Source: Lentzea sp. NBRC 105346
GTDB lineage: Bacteria > Actinomycetota > Actinomycetes > Mycobacteriales > Pseudonocardiaceae
Assembly (NCBI RefSeq): GCF_030269605.1
Contig: NZ_BSTQ01000001.1
Coordinates: 372,001 to 436,000 of the forward strand
Direction of reading: 5' to 3'
DNA length: 64,000 bases
Every line of letters begins with the position of its first letter. Positions within the stretch are counted from its first letter, which is position 1. Below are positions 27,735 through 36,519 of this stretch, one piece after another. The position numbers and the translations under genes were made by a program. The notes beneath the pieces were generated by a model, which saw only the letters and a program-made list of their open reading frames with translations, made no database searches and was not told the origin of the DNA.

Positions 27735-28532
27735 ATGCAGGAGAACGCAGGACGCCGGGATGTCGCCGAGCTCCTGAAGCAGCTGGAGAGCCTCGCCGCA
27801 CAGGTCGCCGAGGCCGGAACCGAGCTGGACGAGGACTCCGCCGCCCAGCTCAAGAGCGCCTTGGGCAAGGTCAACCGGGCAGTTACCAAAGCCGGTGGCG
27901 GAAAGCCCGCCGCCGCGGCGGTGTCGGCGCGCCAGCAGGTCATCGACGCCCTCACCGAACTCGGTGTGCCCGCCTCCCCGCAACTCGTCGCCGGCTTCCA
28001 CCAGGCCCGCTTCGGCTCCGACCTCAACCCGCGTGTCATGGCGAGTCTGCGCCGCGACGAACTGCGCGCCCTGCAGGCCAAGAGCAGTCAACGATCGGTC
28101 CTGGTCGTACCGGCACTCACGCCTCGGCTCGCGCCGGCGCGTGGCATGTTCGCCCTGTCAACGTGGCCCGACTGGCTGCGGATCGTCGGCCCGCTGTCGA
28201 CCAGGGTCGACAACCTGCGGGTCCTGCTCACCATCCTCAACCTGCTCGACACCCTGCACGAGCAAGCCACCCAAGCGCACGTGCTGCGCGACGAACACCA
28301 GCAGCGCAGCGAACGCCTCGAGGCTCTGCTCTGGCGCTACGGGGCGAGCCTGCCCGGCATCGATCGGGCCGGGCTCGACCTCACGCTCGCCCGTGCTGCG
28401 GCCACCGAAGAGCTCCAGATGATTGAGGCGCAGGACCGTCGCGAGCGCGACGAAGCCGCCGCGCGCCTGGGCGCACTCGACACGCAACACCGCCTGTTCG
28501 GTGCCGCGCTCGGGATCGCGGGCGGCCAGTGA
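27735..28532 (+). CDS. unknown helical protein, first gene of nuclease-helicase operon
   Basis: 265 residues. Residues 1-60 look coiled-coil (DVAELLKQLESLAAQVAEAG). A compact region at 65-150 contains RQQVIDALTELGVPASPQLV and SLRRDELRAL, which looks like a winged-helix DNA- or partner-binding fold. A second long helical region at 165-245 ends near the C-terminus. The function is unknown. It may be the sensor or adaptor of the operon. The stop overlaps the next gene by ATGA. The leaderless ATG was chosen over longer open frame because of the promoter position. Confidence 0.65.
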   Translation: MQENAGRRDVAELLKQLESLAAQVAEAGTELDEDSAAQLKSALGKVNRAVTKAGGGKPAAAAVSARQQVIDALTELGVPASPQLVAGFHQARFGSDLNPRVMASLRRDELRALQAKSSQRSVLVVPALTPRLAPARGMFALSTWPDWLRIVGPLSTRVDNLRVLLTILNLLDTLHEQATQAHVLRDEHQQRSERLEALLWRYGASLPGIDRAGLDLTLARAAATEELQMIEAQDRRERDEAAARLGALDTQHRLFGAALGIAGGQ

Positions 28533-29722
28533 TGACGCGCGACCCGCGAGCCCCCAAGGAGGATCCGCGCCTGGCCAGGATCCGCGGAGACCACGAGAAG
28601 CGCCGCCCCGGCGCACGACAGATCGCCGGCCTGCTCGACAACCCCGGCTGTGTCCGGCGCCAGGTCGTCGAGCTCAGCCGGACCGACCCGCGGGAGCTGT
28701 CCCGCAAGGCGGGCGTGCCGCCGAAGTTCGGCCAGTCACCGTTCGCGATCTCGACCGGCAACCGGATCGAGGAGCTCGCCAAGCGCGGTTCCAACTACGA
28801 CAAGCTCCTCGCCGTGCTCCGCGCCGAGTGCGATCTTCCGGTGTCAGCCTCGCGAATCGAGGACCTCAACGACATCGGTGTGTCCGGAATGGACGCCGAC
28901 ACGCGGCTGCGGCTGCGGGTCCGTCGGACCGAGCACCTGCTTCAGGCCATCGTCGAGCGCCGTCCCGACGCTCCCACCATCATCGACCACCCAGTGCTGA
29001 CCTTGTCGGTCGCGGGCGTGACCGTGTACCTGGAGCCCGACGCGCTCGTCGCGCTGGTCATCGAAGACCGGTTGCTCCTGCTCGAGATCAAGAGCTTCCC
29101 CGTGGTCGACGGGCAGGCCGACACCGACAAGACCACCGACGCCGCCCGCCAGCTCGCCGTGTACGTCCTCGCGGCCAGAGAGCTCATCGCGCGGCTCGGC
29201 GGCGATCCCGGCATGGTCAGTGACGGCCCGTTGCTGGTCACGCCGCGCAACACGTCGCTGAGCGACCTGACCGCCAACCCGATCCCGGTCCGCAGGTTGG
29301 TCGCCCATCTGTCCCGCGCCCTGCGCCGGGTGGAGAAGGTCGACGAGATCCTGGCGAGCCTGCCCGTCGGCTTCACGCTCGATCCCGTGACCGACGCACA
29401 CAACTCCGGGGCAGACGCGACGCAGGCAACGGCGGCCGCGCTGATGCGCATTGACGCCAACTACCTGCCTGAGTGCAGGTCACGCTGCGACCTCGGCGAG
29501 TTCTGCCACCGGCAGCACCGCGACCAACAGTCTCCCGCGGTGCTCGGCAGGTCGGCACGGGACACTCTCGCGGGAGTACCCACGTTCACCGCGGCGGTGC
29601 GGATCGCGAATAGCGCCGCCAGGCCGGACGACACCGCCGGGCCCGGTGTCGCCGACGCCCTGCGCCGTGCCGCTGACGCCGAACGCGCCGCCACCGACTT
29701 GATCAACCGGAGGCGCGCATGA
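28529..29722 (+). CDS. Cas4/RecB-like PD-(D/E)XK nuclease with predicted Fe-S cluster
   Basis: 397 residues. Nuclease motifs: Glu169-Pro-Asp171 in VYLEPDAL, Glu186-Ile-Lys188 in LLLLEIKSF, and Gln208/Tyr212 in RQLAVYVLA. Four cysteines are placed as in Cas4, AddB and Dna2: Cys41 in NPGCVRRQ at the N-terminus, and Cys316, Cys320 and Cys326 in PECRSRCDLGEFC at the C-terminus. This predicts an iron-sulfur cluster stapling a DNA-end-processing exonuclease. It is coupled by ATGA overlaps to the genes on both sides and probably works with the SF1 helicase at the operon end. Confidence 0.8.
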   Translation: MMTRDPRAPKEDPRLARIRGDHEKRRPGARQIAGLLDNPGCVRRQVVELSRTDPRELSRKAGVPPKFGQSPFAISTGNRIEELAKRGSNYDKLLAVLRAECDLPVSASRIEDLNDIGVSGMDADTRLRLRVRRTEHLLQAIVERRPDAPTIIDHPVLTLSVAGVTVYLEPDALVALVIEDRLLLLEIKSFPVVDGQADTDKTTDAARQLAVYVLAARELIARLGGDPGMVSDGPLLVTPRNTSLSDLTANPIPVRRLVAHLSRALRRVEKVDEILASLPVGFTLDPVTDAHNSGADATQATAAALMRIDANYLPECRSRCDLGEFCHRQHRDQQSPAVLGRSARDTLAGVPTFTAAVRIANSAARPDDTAGPGVADALRRAADAERAATDLINRRRA

Positions 29723-31158
29723 ACATCCTCCACGTCCTGCGCCAAGTCAGGGCGGCCACCGAGCTGCGGGCGGTACCGCGCGCGAGCCAGCGGCACCTGT
29801 ACCTCGCCGAGAACCCGCTCGTCATCGCGATGTACACGCTGGCCGGCGAGCCGTTCGCCCCGCTGGCGTTCGTCTGGGGGACCGACCCGCACAGCCCGTC
29901 GCACGCGGTCGCGTACGAGCCGCGCAACCGCGACCAGCGATACGCCGCGATCCACCGCTTCGCGGAGGTCCTCGGCGACTACCTTGCCCCATTCCTCGAG
30001 GTCGAATGGGAGACCAATCCCAAGAGCCGCAAGAGCTTTCCCACCACCCCCGCCGGTGCTCCGCAGATCATCGTGCCCAACACCGGCACCCAGCGCGCAC
30101 TGTGCCGCGCCCTCGGACGCGCGCTGCGCTATCGCAAGGCGGACGGACCCACCGGCGTTTCGCCGGAGACCAGGTGGGCTGGCGCCCACCTCACCTGGCT
30201 CGATTACCGCACCGACCTTCCCGGCCAGGCGGTCGTCGTACCGGCCACCCAGGCGCTGAGCACCCACTGGGTGACCGGACAAGCCGAACTGGAGGACGAG
30301 AACCTCGCCGCCACGCTGGCCTGGATCGACAACGACCCAGCCAGGGGCTTGGCCGACATCGACAAGGCGGAGACCAGCGCCTACGGGCCGCACACCGACC
30401 CCGACGAGGACAAGCATCTGATCAGGCTCGTGCAGTACCGAAACGGCGCGACGTCACCAGCTCGGAAAGCCCAGGCGGAAAAGGACATCGAAGCGCACGT
30501 CCTGCCGCCGCTCCTGCAGGCCTACGAGGCCACACACCGCGCGATCGGCCTGCTGCGGGAACTGCCCGAATCCCCGCCAGCGGCCAGCCGATGGTCGCAC
30601 GACGAGCGGGCATGGGCCTACCACGCCAGCCGGTGCGGTGGTGACGAGCCACCACGATTCACCGTGCACCCCAGAGTCGATCGCGCCGTCGCGGACTGCG
30701 CCGAGGCCGAACTCAGGGCGCAGCAGCTACACGTCGACACCGTCTACAGCGACCCGCTGATCATGGCCGAGCTGGTCGCCGACGGCACGGCCGTCCTCGG
30801 CGTGGTCGAGTCCGTGGATCTGTCCCACAAGGAGATCAAGCCAGGCAACGTCCGGCGCACCCAGGTCCCGCTCATCACGATGCGCTGCCAGCACAAGCCG
30901 ATCCTCCCGCTCCACAGCCGACTGTGGTGGGAAGGCCCCGACCTAGTGGTCGCCGAACTGCGCCAGGTCACCTCGGCAGCCGACGGATGGATCGTGCTGC
31001 TCGCGTTGCAGGACGGCCACAACCGCGGAACCCGCATCCCGCAGCCAGGAATGCCGACCGTGTACGCGGCACTGGACCGCACCGCGTACCCGCAGCCCAA
31101 CAGCTTCGGCAACACGCCCTGGACCCACCAACCACACAACCGGGATGGCGCAGCGTGA
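29719..31158 (+). CDS. unknown conserved protein, third gene of nuclease-helicase operon
   Basis: 479 residues, family not recognised. It has segments that look strongly conserved: HLYLAENPLVIAMYTLAGEPF near the N-terminus, VAYEPRNRDQRYAAI, HWVTGQAELEDENLAATLAW near 190, and a beta-rich C-terminal part (LRQVTSAADGWIVLLALQDG) that may be an OB- or SH3-like barrel. There is no Walker motif or nuclease signature. ATGA and GTGA overlaps with both neighbours show it is an integral component. It may be a structural or substrate-binding subunit. Confidence 0.65.
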   Translation: MNILHVLRQVRAATELRAVPRASQRHLYLAENPLVIAMYTLAGEPFAPLAFVWGTDPHSPSHAVAYEPRNRDQRYAAIHRFAEVLGDYLAPFLEVEWETNPKSRKSFPTTPAGAPQIIVPNTGTQRALCRALGRALRYRKADGPTGVSPETRWAGAHLTWLDYRTDLPGQAVVVPATQALSTHWVTGQAELEDENLAATLAWIDNDPARGLADIDKAETSAYGPHTDPDEDKHLIRLVQYRNGATSPARKAQAEKDIEAHVLPPLLQAYEATHRAIGLLRELPESPPAASRWSHDERAWAYHASRCGGDEPPRFTVHPRVDRAVADCAEAELRAQQLHVDTVYSDPLIMAELVADGTAVLGVVESVDLSHKEIKPGNVRRTQVPLITMRCQHKPILPLHSRLWWEGPDLVVAELRQVTSAADGWIVLLALQDGHNRGTRIPQPGMPTVYAALDRTAYPQPNSFGNTPWTHQPHNRDGAA

Positions 31159-32549
31159 CCGGACCGTCCTACCAGCAGGTCGCACAGGCCGACCACGACG
31201 CCGTAATGCGCATCTACACCGCGCTCCCCGAGCGGCAGGGCGCCGGAGTGGTCCAAGCCCCGCCTGGCGCCGGCAAGTCGACCCTGATCAGGTCGCTCGC
31301 CGCAGCCCTCGCCACCGCCGAGCAGCGGATCGCGGTCGGCACCCAGACCACCGAGCAAGCCGACGACCTCGTGCTCGCGCTGCACAAGGCGCACCCGGAG
31401 CTCCGCATCGCGCGTCTGCACGGAAGCAACGGGGGCATGAACGCCGCGGTCGGTGTGGCAGCGGCACGCAGCCTCGGACACCTCACCACCGGCACGAACG
31501 GAAGCGACCTGCTGCAGGACGCGCAGATCATGGTCGCGCCGACTCAGAAGTGGGCACACGAAGCTCACCCATCGACCATGTCGCCCCGCGCACCACTGCG
31601 CCATGCGTTCGCAGCGCTGCTCATCGACGAGTCCTACCAGATGCGGTCTGACGCTTTCTCCTACCTTCCGGACCTCGCACCACGGATGCTGTGTGTGGGC
31701 GATCCCGGGCAGCTTGCGCCGTTCACCACACTCAAGATCGATCGCTGGAACGGACGCGGATACGGACCCACCCGACCGGCCATGGAGGTACTGCGTAGGA
31801 ACCATCCGGACCTTCCGCTCCACCAGATGCACGTGTCGTGGCGCCTACCTCCGTCCACCGCAGGGCTCGTGCAGGACGCCTTCTACCCGGACGTGCCATT
31901 CGTCCCTGGCACCTCCGTCCAGGACCGGCAACTACTGCTGGGCCGCGAGAACACCCGCGGCGGCCGCGGCGACCGCCGCGTGGACGCAGTCCTCAACCAG
32001 GCCGCACGCACCGGGTGGGCGTACGTCGAACTCCCTGAAGCACACACGATGCGCGCAGACAGCGAGATCGCTACGACACTCGCCGGGCTCGCCGGACGAC
32101 TCCTCGAGCGTGGAGCAACGATCGTCAGCGAGCTACCGGCAGACCACGACGGACGTCCACTAAGGACACAGGACATCGCGGTCGTCACCGCCCACAACGA
32201 CCAGGCCGCCGCCGTCCGGCTGGCGATGAACGAAGCAGGAATAGATCCCGGAATCACCGTGGACACCGCGAACGCCATCCAGGGAAGAGAGTTCGCCGTC
32301 GTGGCCGTATGGCATCCACTCGCCGGTCGACGCGATGCCTCCAGCTTCCATCTCGAGGCTGGCCGGATGTGCGTGATGCTGACGCGGCACCGCCACGCCT
32401 GCATCGTCATCGGCCGCGCAGGGGCGCAGCAACTCCTCGAGGAATACCCGGACGATCACGAAGTCGTGCTCGGCGAGGATGCTGCCGGTGTTGACGGGTG
32501 GTACGCCAACCATCGTGTACTCGAGCACCTCCGCAAGTCCCGCATCTAG
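31155..32549 (+). CDS. SF1 (Dna2/NAM7-like) helicase
   Basis: 464 residues from the GTG overlapping the previous stop. Helicase motifs in order: Walker A APPGAGKST at 35-43, DEAA-like ALLIDESYQMR near 155, motif III VCVGDPGQLAPFT near 180, motif V DTANAIQGREF near 369, and motif VI MLTRHRHACIVIG near 407. The order and spacing suit the Upf1/Dna2 branch of SF1. Together with the Cas4-like nuclease two genes upstream this resembles a Dna2 enzyme split into two polypeptides. Confidence 0.85.
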   Translation: MTGPSYQQVAQADHDAVMRIYTALPERQGAGVVQAPPGAGKSTLIRSLAAALATAEQRIAVGTQTTEQADDLVLALHKAHPELRIARLHGSNGGMNAAVGVAAARSLGHLTTGTNGSDLLQDAQIMVAPTQKWAHEAHPSTMSPRAPLRHAFAALLIDESYQMRSDAFSYLPDLAPRMLCVGDPGQLAPFTTLKIDRWNGRGYGPTRPAMEVLRRNHPDLPLHQMHVSWRLPPSTAGLVQDAFYPDVPFVPGTSVQDRQLLLGRENTRGGRGDRRVDAVLNQAARTGWAYVELPEAHTMRADSEIATTLAGLAGRLLERGATIVSELPADHDGRPLRTQDIAVVTAHNDQAAAVRLAMNEAGIDPGITVDTANAIQGREFAVVAVWHPLAGRRDASSFHLEAGRMCVMLTRHRHACIVIGRAGAQQLLEEYPDDHEVVLGEDAAGVDGWYANHRVLEHLRKSRI

Positions 32550-32827
32550 AGTGAGCCAGATTCGCTGCCCTATGCGCGAAGCAAGGGCGGGTCCCATGCC
32601 GAGCCGGAACGATGCCAGGTCTGAAGGACACGCTGTGGTGCCCCAATGTGGCGCGGCCATCACCGCATTAGCGATGCGGCGCCGGGCCGGCCTCCAGCGT
32701 TCGGCGCCGTGGCGCCAACCAGCCCGGCCGTGCCGTAATCGCAACAAACCCGCGGGTCAGCCTCAGGGGCGAGGTACGCAACCACGGCCGTGCCTGCCGG
32801 AACGATTCTGCGATGGCTGCCCCGCGA

Positions 32828-32854
32828 TTCACGAGAACAATGGTTGCCTCGTGA
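32828..32854. promoter_or_regulatory. operator-like repeat, second copy
   Basis: Perfect arms TCACGAG and CTCGTGA with the 12-base spacer AACAATGGTTGC. It differs from the copy at 5402-5428 in two of 27 bases. It ends 11 bp before the first possible ATG of the next gene, overlapping a TTGCCT/TATGCT promoter-like pair (15-bp spacing). A bound protein would block transcription. Confidence 0.65.
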
Positions 32855-32865
32855 TTGTGCTGGCT

Positions 32866-33606
32866 ATGCTCATGATCGTGAGCAAGGACAACGTGAGCTC
32901 CGATCACGCCGGTGACGTCCCGGAACCGGACGCATCGACGGCCATTGTGGACGCGCTGAACAAGGGGATCATCGGACAACGCCACCTCGGACCTCAGCGC
33001 GCGTGGGAGATCGGCACGACCGTCTACGACTCCAGTCATACGTGGCCGTTCACGCGAGTCGCCGAGTTCGCGCTCGGAATTACTGTGTTGACGATCCGCG
33101 CAGACCAGCAAGCGGTGGCGGCCGCCGGTGGGCAACCGGCCCCGCAGGACATTCCGCGGCCGGTTGTCATGCTGGTAGCGCTCGCGCTATACGAAGCAGC
33201 CCGGCGCGAGCGCCTCACGAAGATCATCCACCTTCCACTGCGCAGGGCCCTCCCGCTGCTCTCCACCGACGCCGCAGCCCGTGAACTCGCCCGGATCCGC
33301 CCGGCCGGCTCGGCGAACAGCACGGCCGGTCACATGCCAGAAGACGACGCGCGAGACCTCACCGAGGTCCTGCTGCCACAACACGCCGCGCAATGGGAGA
33401 GCTGGCGTGCCCAGGCCGAGCACGCGCTGATGACCATGTACGAACACCACGGCGGCCTCGAGGCGGCGCCGACCTCGTCGATGCCGATGCTGTCGAACCT
33501 CCTCAGCGACTGCCGCGCGGTGGGTGTCCGTGCGCGGTGGATCGAACGGCCTGATGTCAGCCCACTGGGGGTATACGAGCCGTCCGATGCCGACGAGTGG
33601 ATCTGA
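32866..33606 (+). CDS. unknown protein under operator control
   Basis: About 246 residues. Starts at 32866, 32872 (ATG) or 32878 (GTG, possibly leaderless) are all plausible; a longer frame upstream crosses the operator. The sequence is mixed helical, with RHLGPQRAWEIGTTVYDSS near the N-terminus, RPVVMLVALALYEAARRERL in the middle and a Trp-containing helix near 165. No family was recognised. Sharing its operator with the excisionase-like gene suggests it takes part in control or mobility of the island. No operon partner follows. Confidence 0.65.
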   Translation: MLMIVSKDNVSSDHAGDVPEPDASTAIVDALNKGIIGQRHLGPQRAWEIGTTVYDSSHTWPFTRVAEFALGITVLTIRADQQAVAAAGGQPAPQDIPRPVVMLVALALYEAARRERLTKIIHLPLRRALPLLSTDAAARELARIRPAGSANSTAGHMPEDDARDLTEVLLPQHAAQWESWRAQAEHALMTMYEHHGGLEAAPTSSMPMLSNLLSDCRAVGVRARWIERPDVSPLGVYEPSDADEWI

Positions 33607-33701
33607 ACCGCAGCTGGATGCTCGGCGCCGAGGGCAGCCAGCACCTCGCCCCCAGTAGCGCGCCCATGGCGTGGTGTGAGCCTCGGCCCGAGGGTGAATG
33701 C

Positions 33702-33740
33702 CGATGCACCAGGGACTACGTTGCTGTCCCTGGTGCATCG
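33702..33740. terminator. bidirectional hairpin terminator
   Basis: CGATGCACCAGGGAC and GTCCCTGGTGCATCG are perfect 15-bp arms with a 9-base loop. It sits between the convergent ends of the operator-controlled gene and the XRE-TPR regulator gene. Confidence 0.85.
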
Positions 33741-33741
33741 C

Positions 33742-35079
33742 TTACAGGCCTGGCGTTTGCAGCAGTTGGCTGATCCGCTGATCCAGGTCGCGCACTGCCG
33801 GTAGATCGTGGTGTGCTTGGCTCTGGTTGCGGAGCTGGCGGAACGCTTCGAGCACTCGATCGGACCGGACGGGACCCGCTGACGTGACAGCGTCATGACC
33901 GAGTTGCGAGGCGTGGGCAGGATCGTCGCGTGCCATCGTGAGGACGGCTAGATTCACGATGGCGAGCGCCTTTCCGCGCGAGTGCTGTTTTGGAAAGGTC
34001 TGCACGGCGGCACTGAGCCGGCGTTGCGCTTCAAGGTGATCTCCTCCGTTCAGGGCTAGGCCCAACAGCGCTCGGCCGACATCTCGTTCAAGGCGAGCTT
34101 GGCTGTAGTAGGAGATCCAGTCCGGCTCGTCGACGACTCTATCTGCGAAGCAGTCCTCGGCGCGATGCACTGCGGCCAGGCAGTCGCGTTCCCGCGGAGT
34201 GCCCATTGCGCCCAGTGCCCTTGCGTGCCGCGTGTGCATGACCGCGCGCACCACAGGTGTCAAGCGATCGGTTCGCACGAGCGCCATCTCGGAGTAGCTC
34301 AACGCGTCGTCGTGCCGCTCCTGGTGTACCGCCAGGTTCGACAGACCGGAAAGGGCCTTCGCTCGAAGCGCCCAGTCACCAGCTTCGGTCGCGCACCCCA
34401 CGGCGAAGCGGAAGCATCGTTCGGCTTGCTGGTGCAGCCCAGCGTCGAAGCACATTCCGGCGGCGGTATCGGCGAGATCGGCTACCGCCGAGAACAACGC
34501 GGTTCGCGTGGTGTCCTTGGCGAACCGGCCTTCGAGTAGTTCTGTTGAAGCTGAAAGCTGCGTCACGACCGCTTGAGCAGCCAAGCCTCCGCCAAACAGA
34601 TGGTCCTGGTTGGCGTACATACGTGCCACGTGCCGGATTTGTTCAACGTCGGTCAGGCCGACTCTGCGACTGCCGGCTGTGCCTGCTGCGGACGCTGCGA
34701 AGACGCTCAATGGGTCTGAGAAGGCGAGGCCAGCCACGCTGCCAGCCAGTACGCGTAGGAAGGCTTTCCGTTCCACCTCGTCCCCTCCGTTCACTTGCCG
34801 GGGGCTACTTCCCACGGTAACTGCACGGTGACGAGTGCTGTAGAAGCCAAGCGCGGCATCGGATGAAACACGGAGTGTCGCGCGGAGGGCGCTCCGGTAG
34901 TGCCGGTTCGGCCATCGGTGAACACCGCGCTCCAGCTTGCCGACGTAGTCGTCGTCCATCGCCCCTAGCTTGCCGGTGTCCCGTTCGACCTGCGCATTCG
35001 CCAACTCGGCCAGCTGGCCCTGGGTCAGCCCGGCCGATTCGCGGGCGGTCCGCAGCAGGTCGTTCGGTTCGTTGGGCAC
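33742..35079 (-). CDS. XRE-family regulator with TPR-like sensor domain
   Basis: 445 residues. Residues 6-60 are an XRE-type HTH (RTARESAGLTQGQLAELAN, then DDDYVGKLERGVHRWPN). Residues 110-130 form a hydrophobic, twin-arginine-like stretch seen in this actinobacterial family (RKAFLRVLAGSVAGLAFSDP). The rest is TPR-like helices (for example AERCFRFAVGCATEAGDWALRAKALSGL). Such regulators often flank RiPP and other secondary-metabolite operons in actinomycetes. It is divergent from the lasso peptide region across 251 bp, so it probably controls that region and itself. Confidence 0.8.
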   Translation of the reverse strand: MPNEPNDLLRTARESAGLTQGQLAELANAQVERDTGKLGAMDDDYVGKLERGVHRWPNRHYRSALRATLRVSSDAALGFYSTRHRAVTVGSSPRQVNGGDEVERKAFLRVLAGSVAGLAFSDPLSVFAASAAGTAGSRRVGLTDVEQIRHVARMYANQDHLFGGGLAAQAVVTQLSASTELLEGRFAKDTTRTALFSAVADLADTAAGMCFDAGLHQQAERCFRFAVGCATEAGDWALRAKALSGLSNLAVHQERHDDALSYSEMALVRTDRLTPVVRAVMHTRHARALGAMGTPRERDCLAAVHRAEDCFADRVVDEPDWISYYSQARLERDVGRALLGLALNGGDHLEAQRRLSAAVQTFPKQHSRGKALAIVNLAVLTMARDDPAHASQLGHDAVTSAGPVRSDRVLEAFRQLRNQSQAHHDLPAVRDLDQRISQLLQTPGL

Positions 35080-35330
35080 GACGTCCTTCCGGCAATCGCT
35101 CGATCTCCGAGAGTAACCCTGTTTCGAACCAAAGCAGTACTGATCTTGGTCAATCCTCCGGGTAACCCTCTGGGTCCCCTGTGGGCCAGACCTCCGGCCT
35201 TGAGGGGTGTTGATCTACGGGTTTGCCTCTGTTCCTGTTGAGCGCACATGGGAGAAGTCTCTTCCGTAGGCATCGGGCGTCGGACGAGACGGCCTTCCCT
35301 GAACAACCGAGTCACGAGGAAGTTCGACCA

Positions 35331-35909
35331 ATGACCACGCAGACCGACGACAGGCACGTTGCCTGTTCCTCTCAGATGAGCACGCGGTCGGTGCTGCTCA
35401 CTGAGGCCGTGGGCTGCACACCCTCTGCGCCCTCATCGGCCTCGCCGGGGGGTGAGTTGCCTCGCCATGGCACGGTGGCGACTCACCCCCCGACTGCCGC
35501 AGCCGACCTGTACGAAAACGGACTCGGCTGGCCGGTTCTGACGCAAGGCGCGGACGTCTTCCTCCGTGGCGGTCAACGCGTGGACATCGTGGCGATGCCG
35601 CGAGCCCTCGCGGGTCAGGTCAACAACTCGCTGAAGCTGCTGAGGCTCGACGCGGCGGTGCTCGAGGTTGAGGGAGAGACCCTACGTTGGGCGTTCTTCT
35701 GTCAGTCGCAGCCGCCGAGCATCACAAACCTGGGGATTCTGTCTCTGCGCGGCGTAAATCATTACGGTACGGGTTCACTGTTCTTGCTGCCGCCAGATCC
35801 GACGCACAACTCGGAAACACTGCGCTGGATCTGCCCTCCGATGTCCGGGGTGTCGGTGCTTCCTGCCATTGCAACGGTCATCTCATGTGCGCAGACGGCC
35901 CTGCGGTAA
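35331..35909 (+). CDS. unknown protein divergent from regulator
   Basis: 192 residues. The start is an ATG preceded by a GAGGAAG ribosome site. The N-terminal 60 residues are Ser/Thr/Pro-rich. The conserved-looking part is LYENGLGWPVLTQGADVFLRGGQRVDIVAMPRALAGQVNN, resembling the N-terminal strands of primase-polymerase-like domains but without catalytic acids, so this is only a weak similarity. It is likely the first gene transcribed away from the XRE regulator, and proteins in this spot are often its partners. Confidence 0.6.
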   Translation: MTTQTDDRHVACSSQMSTRSVLLTEAVGCTPSAPSSASPGGELPRHGTVATHPPTAAADLYENGLGWPVLTQGADVFLRGGQRVDIVAMPRALAGQVNNSLKLLRLDAAVLEVEGETLRWAFFCQSQPPSITNLGILSLRGVNHYGTGSLFLLPPDPTHNSETLRWICPPMSGVSVLPAIATVISCAQTALR

Positions 35910-35936
35910 CTCGGGTTGATCTTCCTGGGGGTATTC

Positions 35937-36209
35937 GTGGATGTATATAGCCTATTTGGTCGGCTTCGAGCTGCAAGGTTTGCCGCGTTGCCGCTGCCGA
36001 GCGTAACGGCCCAGGACAACGGGCTCTTGTGGTATCGAATTGCGCCAAGTCGCATCGATACCCTTGCTGTCTGGGATCCGCAGTACGCAGCAGGCCTGTT
36101 GGTGCCACCTGATAGGAACTGGCACCGACCTTTCGAGCCGTCGACCGCGCTCTTTCAGCAAGTCGGAACGCTGGAGGATGTTGTGGAAGCGCTACTGAAC
36201 TTCGAGTAG
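35937..36209 (+). CDS. small unknown protein upstream of lasso precursor
   Basis: 90 residues from a GTG with a strong G-run ribosome site (a TTG at 35916 is possible). It contains LPSVTAQDNGLLWYRIAPSR and ends LEDVVEALLNFE. Not recognised. It lies 27 bp after the previous gene and 89 bp before the lasso precursor, so it is probably in the same operon. Confidence 0.55.
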   Translation: MDVYSLFGRLRAARFAALPLPSVTAQDNGLLWYRIAPSRIDTLAVWDPQYAAGLLVPPDRNWHRPFEPSTALFQQVGTLEDVVEALLNFE

Positions 36210-36298
36210 TGCCACGATTCTCCCTGTCGTTGCGGAGCTAGCGGCAGGGCGGCCCAAGAAATGACGACACCTTGTGGCGTGAAGAGAGGATATCGAGG

Positions 36299-36439
36299 AT
36301 GGGAATGTCAGCTCAGATTCAGATGGTTAAGACTCCGGACGATGATCCGGCGCTGATGGTCGATCTCGGCGACGTCGCGGACCTGACGCTGGGAGGCCCA
36401 GGAGGCGGCAAGGAGGACAAGCGCCGCGAGGTCGGCTGA
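36299..36439 (+). CDS. albusnodin-like lasso peptide precursor
   Basis: 46 residues (44 if translated from the ATG at 36305, which has better ribosome-site spacing). The leader contains the lasso recognition pattern: Pro17, then LMVDLGDVADLT, with the conserved Thr30 at position -2 before the cleavage site. The predicted core is GGPGGGKEDKRREVG. The ring would join Gly1 to Glu8 (Asp9 less likely). Compared from memory with albusnodin of Streptomyces albus (GQGGGQSEDKRRAYNC), Gly1, Gly4, Gly5, Glu8, Asp9, Lys10, Arg11 and Arg12 line up. Lys10 is the acetylated residue in albusnodin, and an acetyltransferase gene is present downstream. The short gene is followed by an attenuator hairpin and the cyclase gene. 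Confidence 0.85.
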   Translation: MGMSAQIQMVKTPDDDPALMVDLGDVADLTLGGPGGGKEDKRREVG

Positions 36440-36452
36440 TCTAGTCAGCGGC

Positions 36453-36490
36453 GCGTTGGTGCCCGGAGCTGCCCAGTCGGGCACCAACGC
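36453..36490 (+). terminator. attenuator hairpin after lasso precursor
   Basis: GCGTTGGTGCCCG and CGGGCACCAACGC are perfect 13-bp arms with a 12-base loop, 13 bp after the precursor stop and 29 bp before the cyclase start. It would let more precursor than enzyme mRNA accumulate, as is common in RiPP operons. Confidence 0.8.
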
Positions 36491-36519
36491 CCTCAAGGAG
36501 AACAGAGGGGAGGTACGCC

